Assembly (NCBI GenBank): GCA_022826885.1
Contig: JAJDUB010000030.1
Location: 52,947-116,946, forward strand
Source: Gammaproteobacteria bacterium
GTDB lineage: Bacteria > Pseudomonadota > Gammaproteobacteria > Eutrophobiales > Eutrophobiaceae
DNA length: 64,000 nucleotides
Direction of reading: 5' to 3'
Every line of letters starts with the position of its first letter. Within the stretch, counting starts at the first letter, position 1. This document shows, one piece after another, positions 20,139-28,950 of this stretch. The notes below the pieces were generated by a model, which saw nothing but the letters and a program-made list of their open reading frames with translations, was not told the DNA's origin and did not search any database. Made by a program: the position numbers and the translations under genes.

Positions 20139-22691
20139 ATGCCAGCAGACAACTCCGCACATACCCCGGTCATGCAGCAATACCTTGGCTTCAAGGCGGA
20201 ATATCCCGACATTCTGCTGTTCTTTCGCATGGGTGATTTCTACGAGTTGTTTTTCGAGGATGCGCGCAAGGCGGCGCGTCTGCTTGACATCACCCTCACC
20301 TCCAGGGGCAAATCCGGCAACCAGGTCATCCCCATGGCGGGGGTGCCGTACCATGCCGTCGATTCCTACCTGGGAAAGCTGATCCGTCAGGGTGAATCGG
20401 TCGCCATCTGCGAACAGATCGGCGACCCGGCCCTGGCCAGGGGGCCGGTCGAGAGAAAGGTAACCAGGGTAGTCACACCGGGCACCGTTACCGATGAGTC
20501 GCTGCTGGAAGAGAGGACCGATAACCTGCTGGTCTGTATCCACATCCTGGGGGACGAGCATGGAATCGCCGTCCTGAACCTGGCGGACGGACGCTTCACG
20601 CTCAGCCGGACGCAGGACCGCAGTTCGCTCCTGGACGAACTGGCGCGCCTGCAACCCGCCGAACTGTTAATCTGCGAAGGCAGCGGACTGGAGCAGGACC
20701 CGGGCATTTCCTGCAGCAATGTGGCGCCGCGCAATCCGTGGCATTTCGATCCATCCAGGGCCGGGGACGCCATCAAGCGGCAGTACCAGGTAAAAGAACT
20801 GGAAGGTCTGGGCCTTACCGGGATAGAGGCTGCCACCGCGGCAGCGGGCGCGCTCCTGCAATACGTCAATGAGACCCAGAGCACGGCACTGCTGCACCTG
20901 CAGCCGATCAAGGTCGAACTCCGTTCGGACAGCCTCATTCTCGATGCCGTCACCCGCCGCAACCTGGAACTCGAAGAGGACCTCAGGGGCAGGAAAGCCA
21001 ACAGCCTGCTGGCCGTGCTGGATACCACCGCGACGGCCATGGGCGGCCGGCTGCTGAAACGCTGGCTGAACCGCCCCCTGCGCGATCACCTGATTCTTCG
21101 GCTGCGCCATGACGCGGTGGACAACCTGGCAACCGGCAGGACTTGGCTTGCCGTCCATGAATCATTGAAACACGTCAACGACCTGGAGCGTATCTTGGCG
21201 CGGGTCGCCCTGAAGTCCGCGCGTCCCAGGGACCTGACACAACTGCACAAATCGCTGCTGCGGCTGCCTGAACTGAAATCCACGCTGGCAGGCTTGAACA
21301 GCCCGCGCCTGGTGGAGTTGAACGGCCTGATCCAGGAATTCCCGGAGTTACGGAAGTATCTTGGAGAGGCCGTGCTGGAAACCCCGGCGGCGAGTATCCG
21401 GGACGGGGGGGTGATCGCGGACGGCTTCGACGCCGAACTGGACCGGTTGCGGCAAATGGACCGTGATGCAGGGTCATTCCTGGCCGAACTGGAAGAACGC
21501 GAGCGGGAACAGACCGGCATCCCCACGCTGAAGGTGGGATTCAACCGGGTGCACGGTTATTATATTGAAGTATCCCGGCTGCACAGCGAAGCCGTACCGG
21601 AGCGTTACCACAGGCGGCAGACCCTGAAATCCACGGAGCGCTTCATCAACTCGGAGTTAAAGGATTTCGAAGACAAGGTGCTGAGCGCCAGGGAACGTGC
21701 CCTGGCCCGGGAAAAGGCGCTTTACGAGGACATACTGGAACGCATCTGCGCCGACCTGGCGCCGCTGCAGATGACCGCCGCAGCGTTGTGCGAGGCAGAC
21801 GTGCTGGCCTGTTTTGCCGAGCGGGCCGACGCGCTGGATTACTGCCGGCCCGAGTTCTCCGATACCCCCGGGCTGAATATCCGCGCCGGGCGTCACGCGG
21901 TAATCGAACGTTTGCAGGACAGTCCCTTTATCGCCAATGACATCCGCCTGGACGAATCCGTCCGGATGCTGCTGATTACCGGGCCGAACATGGGAGGCAA
22001 ATCCACCTACATGCGCCAGGCTGCGCTCATCACGCTGCTGGCGCATATCGGCAGTTTCGTCCCGGCAGAGAGCGCCGTACTCGGCCCTGTCGACCGAATC
22101 TTCACCCGTATCGGCGCGGTCGATGATATCTCCTCGGGGAAATCCACCTTCATGGCGGAAATGGTGGAAACCGCCGCTATCCTGAACAATGCCACGGACA
22201 TAAGCCTGGTATTGATCGACGAGATCGGCCGCGGCACCAGCACTTACGACGGGCTGGCCCTGGCCTGGGCCTGCGCCGCTTACCTGGCAAACAACGTCCG
22301 GGCCTTTACCCTGTTCGCCACCCATTACTTCGAATTGACGGCCCTGCCGGAAATCATGGATACCGTGCAGAACGCACATCTGGACGCGATAAAACACAAC
22401 AACGAGATCATCTTCCTTTATACCGTCAAACCCGGCGCCACGAACAGGAGTTACGGGATCCAGGTCGCGCAACTGGCGGGCATTCCCCGCGCGGTGATAA
22501 AACAGGCGAACCTGCAACTCGATATCATGGAAAAAAACACCGTTGAACTGCTTCCGGACCAGCCGCAACGGGACCTGTTTCAGCAACCCGATGAATTACG
22601 GGAATTATTGAAGGAGGCCGACCCGGACAGCATCACACCCAAACAGGCACTGGAACTGTTGTACCGGTTGATCGAACTGGCGCGGAATTGA
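20139..22691 (+). CDS. mutS: DNA mismatch repair protein MutS
   Basis: Mismatch-recognising ATPase. 850 residues: the mismatch-binding FYE of MGDFYELFF lies at 34-36, connector and lever domains are central, the Walker [10 protein letters not shown] begins at 615, and the Walker [13 protein letters not shown] and the helix-turn-helix region follow. The C-terminal [13 protein letters not shown] resembles the tetramerisation tail of E. coli MutS. No good ribosome site is visible before the ATG at 20139. The partner mutL is not here. fdxA follows, the usual gammaproteobacterial order. Confidence 0.97.
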   Translation: MPADNSAHTPVMQQYLGFKAEYPDILLFFRMGDFYELFFEDARKAARLLDITLTSRGKSGNQVIPMAGVPYHAVDSYLGKLIRQGESVAICEQIGDPALARGPVERKVTRVVTPGTVTDESLLEERTDNLLVCIHILGDEHGIAVLNLADGRFTLSRTQDRSSLLDELARLQPAELLICEGSGLEQDPGISCSNVAPRNPWHFDPSRAGDAIKRQYQVKELEGLGLTGIEAATAAAGALLQYVNETQSTALLHLQPIKVELRSDSLILDAVTRRNLELEEDLRGRKANSLLAVLDTTATAMGGRLLKRWLNRPLRDHLILRLRHDAVDNLATGRTWLAVHESLKHVNDLERILARVALKSARPRDLTQLHKSLLRLPELKSTLAGLNSPRLVELNGLIQEFPELRKYLGEAVLETPAASIRDGGVIADGFDAELDRLRQMDRDAGSFLAELEEREREQTGIPTLKVGFNRVHGYYIEVSRLHSEAVPERYHRRQTLKSTERFINSELKDFEDKVLSARERALAREKALYEDILERICADLAPLQMTAAALCEADVLACFAERADALDYCRPEFSDTPGLNIRAGRHAVIERLQDSPFIANDIRLDESVRMLLITGPNMGGKSTYMRQAALITLLAHIGSFVPAESAVLGPVDRIFTRIGAVDDISSGKSTFMAEMVETAAILNNATDISLVLIDEIGRGTSTYDGLALAWACAAYLANNVRAFTLFATHYFELTALPEIMDTVQNAHLDAIKHNNEIIFLYTVKPGATNRSYGIQVAQLAGIPRAVIKQANLQLDIMEKNTVELLPDQPQRDLFQQPDELRELLKEADPDSITPKQALELLYRLIELARN

Positions 22692-22717
22692 CATGGATGA
22701 ACAGGATTTGACTGCTT

Positions 22718-22747
22718 TTGAATCAGAGTATGGTTATACGCTATAAT
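22718..22747 (+). promoter_or_regulatory. Sigma-70-type promoter of fdxA
   Basis: TTGAAT (22718-22723) and TATAAT (22742-22747) are separated by 18 nt in the 101-nt gap between mutS and fdxA. Transcription from about 22754 would give a leader of roughly 40 nt, so fdxA can be expressed independently of mutS. Confidence 0.65.
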
Positions 22748-22792
22748 CCGAAACACTGAATTGTGTAACTCAACCTAAAATAGGACGTTCAT

Positions 22793-23116
22793 ATGCCTTT
22801 TATCGTCACAGAAAGCTGCATCAAGTGTAAATATACGGATTGCGTGGAAGTCTGCCCGGTCGATTGCTTCCATGAAGGGCCGAATATGCTGGTTATCGAC
22901 CCTGACGAGTGTATTGACTGTACCCTGTGTGAACCGGAATGCCCGGTTGAGGCCATCATGTCCGACGAGGACGTCGATGAGAGCATGCAGAACTTCATCG
23001 AGCTGAACGCCGAGTTGTCCAGGGAGTGGCCGGTCATCAATTCGATGAAGGATGCGCCCGCGGATGCGGACGACTGGAAAGAGGTAAAAGACAAGCTGAA
23101 ATACCTGGAAAGGTAA
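22793..23116 (+). CDS. fdxA: Seven-iron ferredoxin FdxA
   Basis: A 107-residue low-potential electron carrier with one [3Fe-4S] and one [4Fe-4S] cluster. Cysteines at 9, 12, 17, 21, 25 and 40, 43, 46, 50 give the CxxCxxxxCxxxCP and CxxCxxCxxxCP patterns of the Azotobacter-type FdxA. An acidic C-terminal extension of about 50 residues is typical of this family. It lies downstream of mutS and has its own promoter. Confidence 0.95.
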   Translation: MPFIVTESCIKCKYTDCVEVCPVDCFHEGPNMLVIDPDECIDCTLCEPECPVEAIMSDEDVDESMQNFIELNAELSREWPVINSMKDAPADADDWKEVKDKLKYLER

Positions 23117-23168
23117 GATGCCTGAACCCGGCGCCGGCTGACCGGCGCGTTTCCCAGCCGCAGGATTA

Positions 23169-24404
23169 GTGATTATTGCGGCCCCTTCCGGCATGGAAAA
23201 ACAGGATAAGACTTTACCCATAGCAGAAGCCCTGCGCGAGTTTCTGGAACTGGAGACGGCAGGCGGCATCCTGCTGATAGCCTGCGTCTTCATCGCCATG
23301 CTGACGGCCAATTCTCCGTTGTCAGGTATCTATGCTTCGCTTCTCGATTTGACGGTAGCGATCCAGGTCGGCACCCTGGTTATTAACAAGCCGCTCCTGC
23401 TCTGGGTCAATGACGGGCTGATGGCCGTGTTCTTTTTCCTGATAGGGCTGGAAATAAAACGCGAGATCATGGATGGAGAGCTGTCATCTTATGACCAGAT
23501 CATCCTGCCTGGAATGGGCGCGTTGGGAGGCATGATCGTGCCTGCCTCGATCTATATCTGGCTCAACATGGGAGATGCCGTGGCTTTGGACGGCTGGGCA
23601 ATACCGGTCGCAACAGACATTGCTTTTGCGCTTGCCCTGCTGGGTTCATTCGGCGCCAGGGCGCCTACATCTCTCAAGGTTTTTTTACTTACGCTGGCAA
23701 TACTGGATGACCTGGCGGCCATCACCATCATCGCACTGTTCTATTCGGCGGACCTCTCACCCGCAATGCTGCTTATCGGCGGTATGTTTCTCATCACCGC
23801 AGTCGCCATGAACCGCCTGGGAGTCACACGTACTTCAACTTATGTATTGCTGGGCGTGGCGCTCTGGGTGGCCGTGTTGAAATCGGGCGTCCATGCAACC
23901 CTGGCAGGTGTACTTATCGCATTTTGCGTGCCGATGCGAGATAAAGAAGGGCACTGCCCCCTGCGCGAACTGGAACACAACCTGCATGCCCCCGTCGCCT
24001 TTGTGATCCTCCCGGTGTTTGCTTTCGTCAACTCCGGGCTGTCCCTGGGCGGTGTGTCGCTGGATGCACTGATGCATCCCGTCACGCTGGGCGTGACAAC
24101 CGGTCTGGTACTGGGCAAACCGCTCGGAATCCTGGTCTTCACGGGCCTCGTCGCGGCCCTGGGGCTGGCCCGGCTGCCGAAAGACGTCAACTGGACCCAG
24201 CTTCTCGGCGTGGCCTGCGCCTGCGGCATCGGCTTCACCATGAGCCTGTTCATCGCCGGCCTGGCCTTTGAGCACGGCAGCGGCGCCTATTACAGTGGAG
24301 ACCGCCTGGGCATTCTGCTGGGATCGTTCCTATCGGCGCTGGCAGCCTGGGTACTGCTGCACTTCAGCCTGCCGAAGGCCGCGGGTGATTCACAACAGGC
24401 ATGA
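23169..24404 (+). CDS. nhaA: Na+/H+ antiporter NhaA
   Basis: Inner-membrane electrogenic exchanger (2 H+ in, 1 Na+ out) for pH and sodium homeostasis. 411 residues, about 12 helices, with the essential aspartate pair at D180-D181 in LAILDDLAAI and the unwound-helix region PVATDIAFALALLG. Start: GTG at 23169 has GCAGGA just upstream; ATG at 23193 would remove 8 residues but lacks a ribosome site. A hairpin made from GCCAAT and ATTGGC segments follows the stop, between this gene and the opposing small ORF. Confidence 0.95.
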   Translation: MIIAAPSGMEKQDKTLPIAEALREFLELETAGGILLIACVFIAMLTANSPLSGIYASLLDLTVAIQVGTLVINKPLLLWVNDGLMAVFFFLIGLEIKREIMDGELSSYDQIILPGMGALGGMIVPASIYIWLNMGDAVALDGWAIPVATDIAFALALLGSFGARAPTSLKVFLLTLAILDDLAAITIIALFYSADLSPAMLLIGGMFLITAVAMNRLGVTRTSTYVLLGVALWVAVLKSGVHATLAGVLIAFCVPMRDKEGHCPLRELEHNLHAPVAFVILPVFAFVNSGLSLGGVSLDALMHPVTLGVTTGLVLGKPLGILVFTGLVAALGLARLPKDVNWTQLLGVACACGIGFTMSLFIAGLAFEHGSGAYYSGDRLGILLGSFLSALAAWVLLHFSLPKAAGDSQQA

Positions 24405-24477
24405 GGCCAATTCAACCAACTGACATTAAAGTGCTTTTGCGTTCAACTGACCACTGTTGATTGGCTGATGAGAGATA

Positions 24478-24708
24478 TTAAAACCTGATAAGATAACCGA
24501 TAACAGTTAAATTTATAGCGGTAGAGGCTAATACAAGCCCAAACATCCATTTGATGAGCCGGTTTTCCAGTTGGATGAGATCAGATTTAGTCGCTAACTG
24601 ATTTGACAGTTCATCATTCAGCGCTTTGGCAAACGCATTGGCTTTTTCTGCGTCAAACACCTTTTCTCTCTTCAAACGTTCAGCAAACTCGATTGAAATT
24701 GTAGACAT
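24478..24708 (-). CDS. Small DUF1640/CCDC90-like membrane protein
   Basis: 76 residues. An amphipathic N-terminus (FAERLKREKVFDAEKANAFA) leads into a helical LATKSDLIQLENRLIKW segment of the kind found in DUF1640 (CCDC90-like) proteins, then a single C-terminal transmembrane helix (about 54-75). Function is unknown; bacterial members are often short and sit in accessory DNA. GGAGGTGA lies just before the ATG and a TATACT -10-like box about 35 nt upstream, so it is probably monocistronic. The local sequence is more AT-rich than its neighbours. Confidence 0.7.
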   Translation of the reverse strand: MSTISIEFAERLKREKVFDAEKANAFAKALNDELSNQLATKSDLIQLENRLIKWMFGLVLASTAINLTVIGYLIRF

Positions 24709-24838
24709 AATGTCACCTCCATTGAACCCTGTAAAAAGTATATCGCTGATTGTTTCCGGGAAAGTTTAGCTTGAATCAAATTTTCAAGCAAGCGACTGCG
24801 ACATATTGTTAATTCAAGAATTATATGCGGTCAGAATT

Positions 24839-24915
24839 TGGCGCGGCTGACAAGATTCGAACTTGTGACCTCGACCTTCGCAGGGTCGCGCTCTGCTCCG
24901 CTGAGCTACAGCCGC
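24839..24915 (-). tRNA. tRNA-Arg, anticodon GCG (unusual)
   Basis: Minus-strand cloverleaf of 77 nt including an encoded CCA. Acceptor GCGGCTG pairs with CAGCCGC, discriminator is G73, the D stem is GCTC/GAGC, the anticodon stem CGACC/GGTCG encloses loop CTGCGAA, and the T arm is ACAAG TTCGAAT CTTGT. The anticodon therefore is GCG, reading CGC/CGU. A20 in the D loop is the arginine identity base. Bacteria normally decode these codons with ACG edited to ICG, so a G34 arginine tRNA is uncommon. Confidence 0.85.
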
Positions 24916-24918
24916 AAA

Positions 24919-24992
24919 TGGTCCGCCCTGAGAGAATCGAACTCCCCTCTTCCGGTTAAAAGCCGGATGCACGGCCACTATGCCAAGGACGG
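24919..24992 (-). tRNA. tRNA-Lys, anticodon TTT (atypical body)
   Basis: Minus-strand cloverleaf of 74 nt with encoded CCA. Acceptor CCGTCCT pairs with AGGGCGG (one G-T pair), discriminator A73. The anticodon stem TCCGG/CCGGA encloses CTTTTAA, giving TTT. The T arm is GGGAG TTCGATT CTCTC. It starts with C1-G72 rather than the usual G1-C72, and the D stem is short (GCA/TGC plus a wobble pair). It is 3 nt from tRNA-Arg, so probably in the same transcript. Confidence 0.8.
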
Positions 24993-25023
24993 AGACTGGC
25001 CTGGTTTAAACATGCCATAAACC

Positions 25024-25099
25024 TGGTGGACCGGGATGGAATCGAACCACCGCCGCGCGAGTCTTCAACCCGCCGCTCTACCGGCTGAGCTACCGGTCC
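25024..25099 (-). tRNA. tRNA-Phe, anticodon GAA (atypical)
   Basis: Minus-strand cloverleaf of 76 nt with encoded CCA. Acceptor GGACCGG/CCGGTCC, discriminator A73, D arm GCTC/GAGC, anticodon stem GCGGG/CTCGC with loop TTGAAGA giving GAA. Position 37 is G, where phenylalanine tRNAs normally have A37. First of the three minus-strand tRNAs, it begins 7 nt after the A/T run of a rho-independent terminator. Confidence 0.8.
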
Positions 25100-25105
25100 A
25101 TTTGC

Positions 25106-25140
25106 AAAAAAAAACCCCGGTTGATTGGAACCAACCGGGG
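25106..25140 (-). terminator. Rho-independent terminator immediately upstream of the tRNA array
   Basis: Read on the minus strand: CCCCGGTTG, a short loop, CAACCGGGG, then nine consecutive T residues. This is a textbook intrinsic terminator facing the tRNAs. It ends the ~255-nt transcript started at the strong promoter at 25370-25397; the tRNAs would need read-through or an unseen promoter. Confidence 0.9.
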
Positions 25141-25364
25141 CTGTCGTCAGGGATGTCCTCCGGAAGGTTCGTTGTCACGCGCCTTCCAGCAGGATTGTGT
25201 CAGGAAGGCTTAACGCATCTGTTCGTTTTTATCCTCATTAAAACGGGAAGAAACCGTGCGTCTGACGGAATTATGCATAGCGCGGGCGCGCGTCGACGGG
25301 ACGCCGGCCAGGGCCGGTTCCGAATAACTGTGACGTATCGTTATCAGGGCTGCGTTCATAGTGC
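25141..25364 (-). ncRNA. Candidate small RNA or short-ORF transcript between strong promoter and terminator
   Basis: Unrecognised unit. The promoter at 25370-25397 and the terminator at 25106-25140 define a transcript of roughly 255 nt on the minus strand. It contains a 49-codon ORF (ATG at 25359, TAA at 25210; starts MNAALITIRH, Arg-rich) that begins only a few bases after the predicted start and has no ribosome site. After the ORF, GCCTTCC pairs with GGAAGGC, and a second CCTTCC further on could compete for the same partner, so alternative folds are possible. No known RNA family is recognised. Confidence 0.4.
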
Positions 25365-25369
25365 GGCGG

Positions 25370-25397
25370 AGTATATAGACCGCGACGGGATTGTCAA
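25370..25397 (-). promoter_or_regulatory. Strong sigma-70-like promoter
   Basis: Minus strand TTGACA (25397-25392), 16-nt spacer, TATACT (25375-25370): perfect -35 and one mismatch in -10. It is the best sigma-70 match seen in the window. No long gene lies directly downstream, only the short transcript unit and then the tRNA array. Confidence 0.75.
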
Positions 25398-25502
25398 GGG
25401 ATTATTTTTCGTGTCTTGCAAGATCAGGCACAGATCGGCTTGAAGCGTGCCCCCGCATGTTGTAAGCAGGGGGGTCCGTTACTTGCCCGTCGTATCTGAA
25501 TA

Positions 25503-26159
25503 CTATGGACCAGTCTCATCATCCCTGAAAGTTGTCTTCTCCTTCCACTCACACAGATCATAGATCACACACCCCCCGCATTTCGGTTTGCGGGCGGTGC
25601 AGGTGTAGCGGCCGTGCAGGATGAGCCAGTGGTGGGCGTCTTTTTTGTATTCTTCGGGGACGAATTTCAGCAGGCGCTGTTCGACTTCCAGGACGTTTTT
25701 GCCGGGCGCCAGGCCGGTGCGGTTGGATACCCGGAAGATGTGGGTGTCCACGGCGATGGTGGGTTGGCCGAATGCGGTGTTGAGGATGACGTTGGCGGTT
25801 TTCCTGCCTACTCCCGGCAGTTGTTCCAGCGCTTCCCGATCGGCGGGGACTTCCCCGGCATGGTCGCGCAGCAGGATGTGACAGGTTTTGATGATATTCT
25901 CAGCCTTTGTGTTGTACAACCCGATTGACCGTATGTATTGCTTCAGACCGCCTATGCCCAGTTCGATAAACTGCAACGGCGTGTTGGCCGCTTTGAACAG
26001 TGTTTCCGTGGCCTTGTTGACGCTGACGTCCGTGGCCTGTGCCGAGAGCACCACGGATACCAGCAATTCGAAGGGGCTGGAGTAGTGAAGTTCCGTTGTC
26101 GGCGCAGGGTTATGCTGCCGCAACAGGGAGAAGATCTGTGCGCGTTTGTTCCTGTTCAA
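25503..26159 (-). CDS. nth: Endonuclease III (DNA glycosylase/AP lyase)
   Basis: Removes oxidised pyrimidines in base excision repair. 218 residues from a TTG start at 26159. The helix-hairpin-helix LPGVGRKTANV carries the catalytic Lys, AVDTHIFR the catalytic Asp, and the C-terminal [4Fe-4S] cysteines follow C-x6-C-x2-C-x5-C (CTARKPKCGGCVIYDLC). The TTG overlaps the rnfE stop as TTGA, and this start gives the family N-terminus MNRNKRAQIF. A TTG at 26198 would add 13 unrelated residues. rnfE-nth adjacency is conserved in gammaproteobacteria. Confidence 0.95.
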   Translation of the reverse strand: MNRNKRAQIFSLLRQHNPAPTTELHYSSPFELLVSVVLSAQATDVSVNKATETLFKAANTPLQFIELGIGGLKQYIRSIGLYNTKAENIIKTCHILLRDHAGEVPADREALEQLPGVGRKTANVILNTAFGQPTIAVDTHIFRVSNRTGLAPGKNVLEVEQRLLKFVPEEYKKDAHHWLILHGRYTCTARKPKCGGCVIYDLCEWKEKTTFRDDETGP

Positions 26160-26797
26160 CGAGTTGCAGACCCGCGGCCCGCCATGCGCGGGAAGCAATA
26201 TGACAGGGCAGCCAACACCAGTCCGTAAATGATGAACGCGCCGGCGCTGGTGTCAAACAGGTGCAGTCCTCCCCTGAACAGATATGCGGCCTCCAGGAAA
26301 TCAAGCCATTCAACACGCGCCAACAGGTGGACATCCGTCAGAATACCGCCCCCGGCCGCCAGTTCGCGCAACAGGCCGGTTACGGTAAGCAATACGGCCC
26401 CGGTCAGGGCTGTTCCCGGGCCGGCCGGCACGCTTTCCCCGAACGTATGCCGCAATGGCGAAGCTTCAAGATGAAGCAGGAGGGTGGTATTCATTGCCAG
26501 CAGGTAGAGGTACATCCCCAGTTGCTCCCTGAGCGCATAACAGCAGGCCTGCATCAGCACATCGACGATCGAAACCCAGGCCGCTGAGACAAGCAATAAA
26601 CAGATGACGCTGGTGCGCCCCGGAATAAAGCGCCGGGTAAAAGACACTGTAACGCCGGTCAGGCTCAGCACGGCAAGATAAGCAAGGCCCATGGCCAGGC
26701 CGCTGACCAGGGTCGTGCACACCGCCAGCAAGGGCGTCAGCCCGACCAGGCCGAGCACGGCAGGGTCCAGGGATCGGGTCAAATCGGGATAAGCCAA
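26156..26797 (-). CDS. Divergent orphan RnfE/RsxE-like membrane protein lacking both cluster cysteines
   Basis: 213 residues, six hydrophobic helices, alignable along its length with RnfE/RsxE, a membrane subunit of the Rnf electron-transport complex. Normal RnfE has GLCPLLAV and VTNCIV, whose cysteines help hold an intramembrane [2Fe-2S] cluster with RnfA. Here these read GLTPLLAV (Thr21) and AMNTTLL (Thr104), so both ligands are gone. rnfABCDG are absent next door. A TTG start with GGGAGA upstream is used. It lies in the usual place before nth, so it is probably a relic or repurposed subunit. Confidence 0.75.
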   Translation of the reverse strand: MAYPDLTRSLDPAVLGLVGLTPLLAVCTTLVSGLAMGLAYLAVLSLTGVTVSFTRRFIPGRTSVICLLLVSAAWVSIVDVLMQACCYALREQLGMYLYLLAMNTTLLLHLEASPLRHTFGESVPAGPGTALTGAVLLTVTGLLRELAAGGGILTDVHLLARVEWLDFLEAAYLFRGGLHLFDTSAGAFIIYGLVLAALSYCFPRMAGRGSATR

Positions 26798-26808
26798 GGG
26801 TTCTCCCG

Positions 26809-27417
26809 CTATTGCGCGCCTGAACCGGCGCTATCGAACTCGATCTCCAGACTCATCAGCCTTGTCCTGATCAGTTCCAACCGGTTCTCCACAGCGTCTG
26901 TTTCCAGGATTTCCTGCCTGGCGCTGTTGTCGATGGGTAAAAATTCCGCCAGGCGGTAACTCAGCAGCGCCGGACTGACGGCTTCATGGTCTTCATGGGA
27001 GTACAGTGTTTCATAATTGTTGACGATATGCAGGTAAAGCTCCCTGAGGGGCCGGTAATCCTCCGGATTGTCCCCTGCCTCATCGGAGTCGGTCCAGTCG
27101 ATGTCCCCCGTAAGCAAATTGTCGTTTCGGACTTCCGTTTGCAACACCTTGAAGCGTCTTTTCCCCTGTATGGTGATGGTCAGGAGACCGTTTTCCTGGC
27201 GTGAGAAATCAATGATTTCCGCATAGGTGCCGGTGTTGAAGCAGGTGGCTGCGGGACCGGTTTCGGCCCCATGTTTGATCAGGCAAACCCCGAATCCCGT
27301 GCCGGTCTTCATGCATTCGCTGACCATGTCCACGTAACGCGGTTCGAATATCCGCAGCGGCAGGCGCCCGTGGGGATACAATACCGTATGCAAGGGGAAC
27401 AAAGGGACGTTCTGCAT
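26809..27417 (-). CDS. LON peptidase substrate-binding (LON-SB) domain protein
   Basis: 202 residues with the N-terminal Lon fold only, opening VPLFPLHTVLYPHGRLPLRIFEPRYVDMV; no ATPase or protease domain follows. Such stand-alone proteins are widespread in proteobacteria and their function is not settled. The ATG at 27417 shares a base with the mpl stop (TGATG), indicating translational coupling to mpl. The stop lies 11 nt before the rnfE-like start. Confidence 0.85.
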   Translation of the reverse strand: MQNVPLFPLHTVLYPHGRLPLRIFEPRYVDMVSECMKTGTGFGVCLIKHGAETGPAATCFNTGTYAEIIDFSRQENGLLTITIQGKRRFKVLQTEVRNDNLLTGDIDWTDSDEAGDNPEDYRPLRELYLHIVNNYETLYSHEDHEAVSPALLSYRLAEFLPIDNSARQEILETDAVENRLELIRTRLMSLEIEFDSAGSGAQ

Positions 27418-28772
27418 CAGTCCGATAACCTCTCCACCAGGCGCCGGTAGATATTTTCAAACCCGCCATTGCTCATGATCAGGATATGATCGCCTGGCTT
27501 CCCGATACGATGCAGCCGCCCAACGATGTCCGCAACGGCGGGTAACAGGCATACCCTGTCGCCCAGACCGTTCAGACTCGCTCGCAGGTCCCAGTCAAGC
27601 CCCGTGGGTTCGAGCACGCAGACCAGGTCCGCGCCCTCAAGGGCGCCGGCCAGGGTATGTTGATGTATTCCGGCTTTCATCGTATTCGAACGCAATTCCA
27701 GCACGGCGATGAGACGCTGCTCGCCGATACGGTCCCTCAGCGCCTGCAGCGCGCAGCTGATGGCAGTCGGGTGATGCGCGAAATCATCATATACCGAAAC
27801 GCCATTGACTGTCGCCAGCAATTGCAGCCGCCGTTTCACGCTGCTGAAACCGGACAGGCTTGCACAGGCTTGCTGTATCCCGACCCCGGCTCGGCGCGCG
27901 GCCAGCAGCGCCGCCAGCGCATTGTCTGCATTATGCTTGCCGAACAGGGACCAACCTACCCTGCCCGCTTCCCGGCCTTCGTTAATGACCTGGAATTCGG
28001 AATAGTCGCGGGTCAGCGGCACGGTATGCCAGGCAGAGGATGAATCCCCGAAACGGATCAGCGGCGACCAGCTTCCCATCTCGAACACCGCATCGATATG
28101 CGGACTGCCGGTCCCGGCTATGACCAGGCCGTTCCCCGGTACGGTCCGGACCAGGTGGTGAAACTGCCTCTGAATTTCCCCGATTCCGGCGAATATGTCC
28201 GCGTGATCATATTCCAGGTTGTTGATGATCAATACATCGGGACGGTAGTGGACAAACTTGGAACGTTTATCGAAAAAAGCCGTGTCATATTCATCGGCTT
28301 CAACCACGAACAGGTCCGGACCGCCCAGGGAAGCCGAACGACCGAAATTCTCCGGCACGCCGCCGATAAGAAATCCGGGGTCAAGCCCCGCGTCATGCAG
28401 GAGCCAGGCAAGCATGCTTGCAGTAGTGGTTTTGCCGTGGGTGCCGGAAACCGCGAAGACCATGCGTCCCGGCAATACATTCTCCGCCAGCCATTGCGGA
28501 CCGGATATGTAGGGTATCTTCTCCGAAAGTACGTGCTCCACACTCGGGTTGCCGCGGGACAGGGCATTGCCGATGATGACCAGATCAGGTCTGGGGTCGA
28601 GTCGGTCGGGTTCATAGCCTTGCCCGACCTCTATGCCCGCCTTCTCCAGTTCGTCGCTCATGGGGGGGTAGACGTTTTGATCACTTCCGGTAACCCGGTG
28701 TCCGAGTTGTTGCGCCAGCCGGGCGATACCGCCCATGAACGTGCCGCAGATCCCGAGTATGTGCAGATTCAT
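27417..28772 (-). CDS. mpl: UDP-MurNAc:L-Ala-gamma-D-Glu-meso-DAP ligase (murein tripeptide recycling)
   Basis: Cytoplasmic Mur-ligase family enzyme that reattaches recycled murein tripeptide to UDP-MurNAc. 451 residues; N-terminal MNLHILGICGTFMGG is specific to Mpl among Mur ligases, the P-loop GTHGKTT is at 110-116, and central and C-terminal Mur domains are complete. It shows that this cell makes meso-DAP peptidoglycan and recycles it. Divergent from dps, with an AT-rich gap between. Confidence 0.96.
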   Translation of the reverse strand: MNLHILGICGTFMGGIARLAQQLGHRVTGSDQNVYPPMSDELEKAGIEVGQGYEPDRLDPRPDLVIIGNALSRGNPSVEHVLSEKIPYISGPQWLAENVLPGRMVFAVSGTHGKTTTASMLAWLLHDAGLDPGFLIGGVPENFGRSASLGGPDLFVVEADEYDTAFFDKRSKFVHYRPDVLIINNLEYDHADIFAGIGEIQRQFHHLVRTVPGNGLVIAGTGSPHIDAVFEMGSWSPLIRFGDSSSAWHTVPLTRDYSEFQVINEGREAGRVGWSLFGKHNADNALAALLAARRAGVGIQQACASLSGFSSVKRRLQLLATVNGVSVYDDFAHHPTAISCALQALRDRIGEQRLIAVLELRSNTMKAGIHQHTLAGALEGADLVCVLEPTGLDWDLRASLNGLGDRVCLLPAVADIVGRLHRIGKPGDHILIMSNGGFENIYRRLVERLSD

Positions 28773-28845
28773 AATGTCCCGGCGAGTGTGATAGCATCCC
28801 TATGCATGACGACATTTTATCCGAAAACCGGCGGCGTTGTTTTCT

Positions 28846-28860
28846 ATAGATTATTTCTAT
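28846..28860. promoter_or_regulatory. OxyR-like half-site upstream of dps
   Basis: ATAGATTATTTCTAT has the ATAG-N7-CTAT pattern of an OxyR half-site and lies about 90 nt upstream of the dps start in a very AT-rich stretch. The second half-site expected 7 nt further on is poor. Peroxide control of dps by OxyR is established in enterobacteria; here it is only suggested. Confidence 0.4.
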
Positions 28861-28950
28861 CAGGATTATAAAATAATAAAATTATATTTATCCGGCCCAT
28901 TGCGCTATGCTGTTTTTTACATACCAACACCGGTAAATAAGGAGGACGAC

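Noticed and set aside
24838..25020. Short plus-strand frame covering the tRNA genes
   Set aside because: The DNA is fully explained by two cloverleaf tRNAs with CCA on the other strand.
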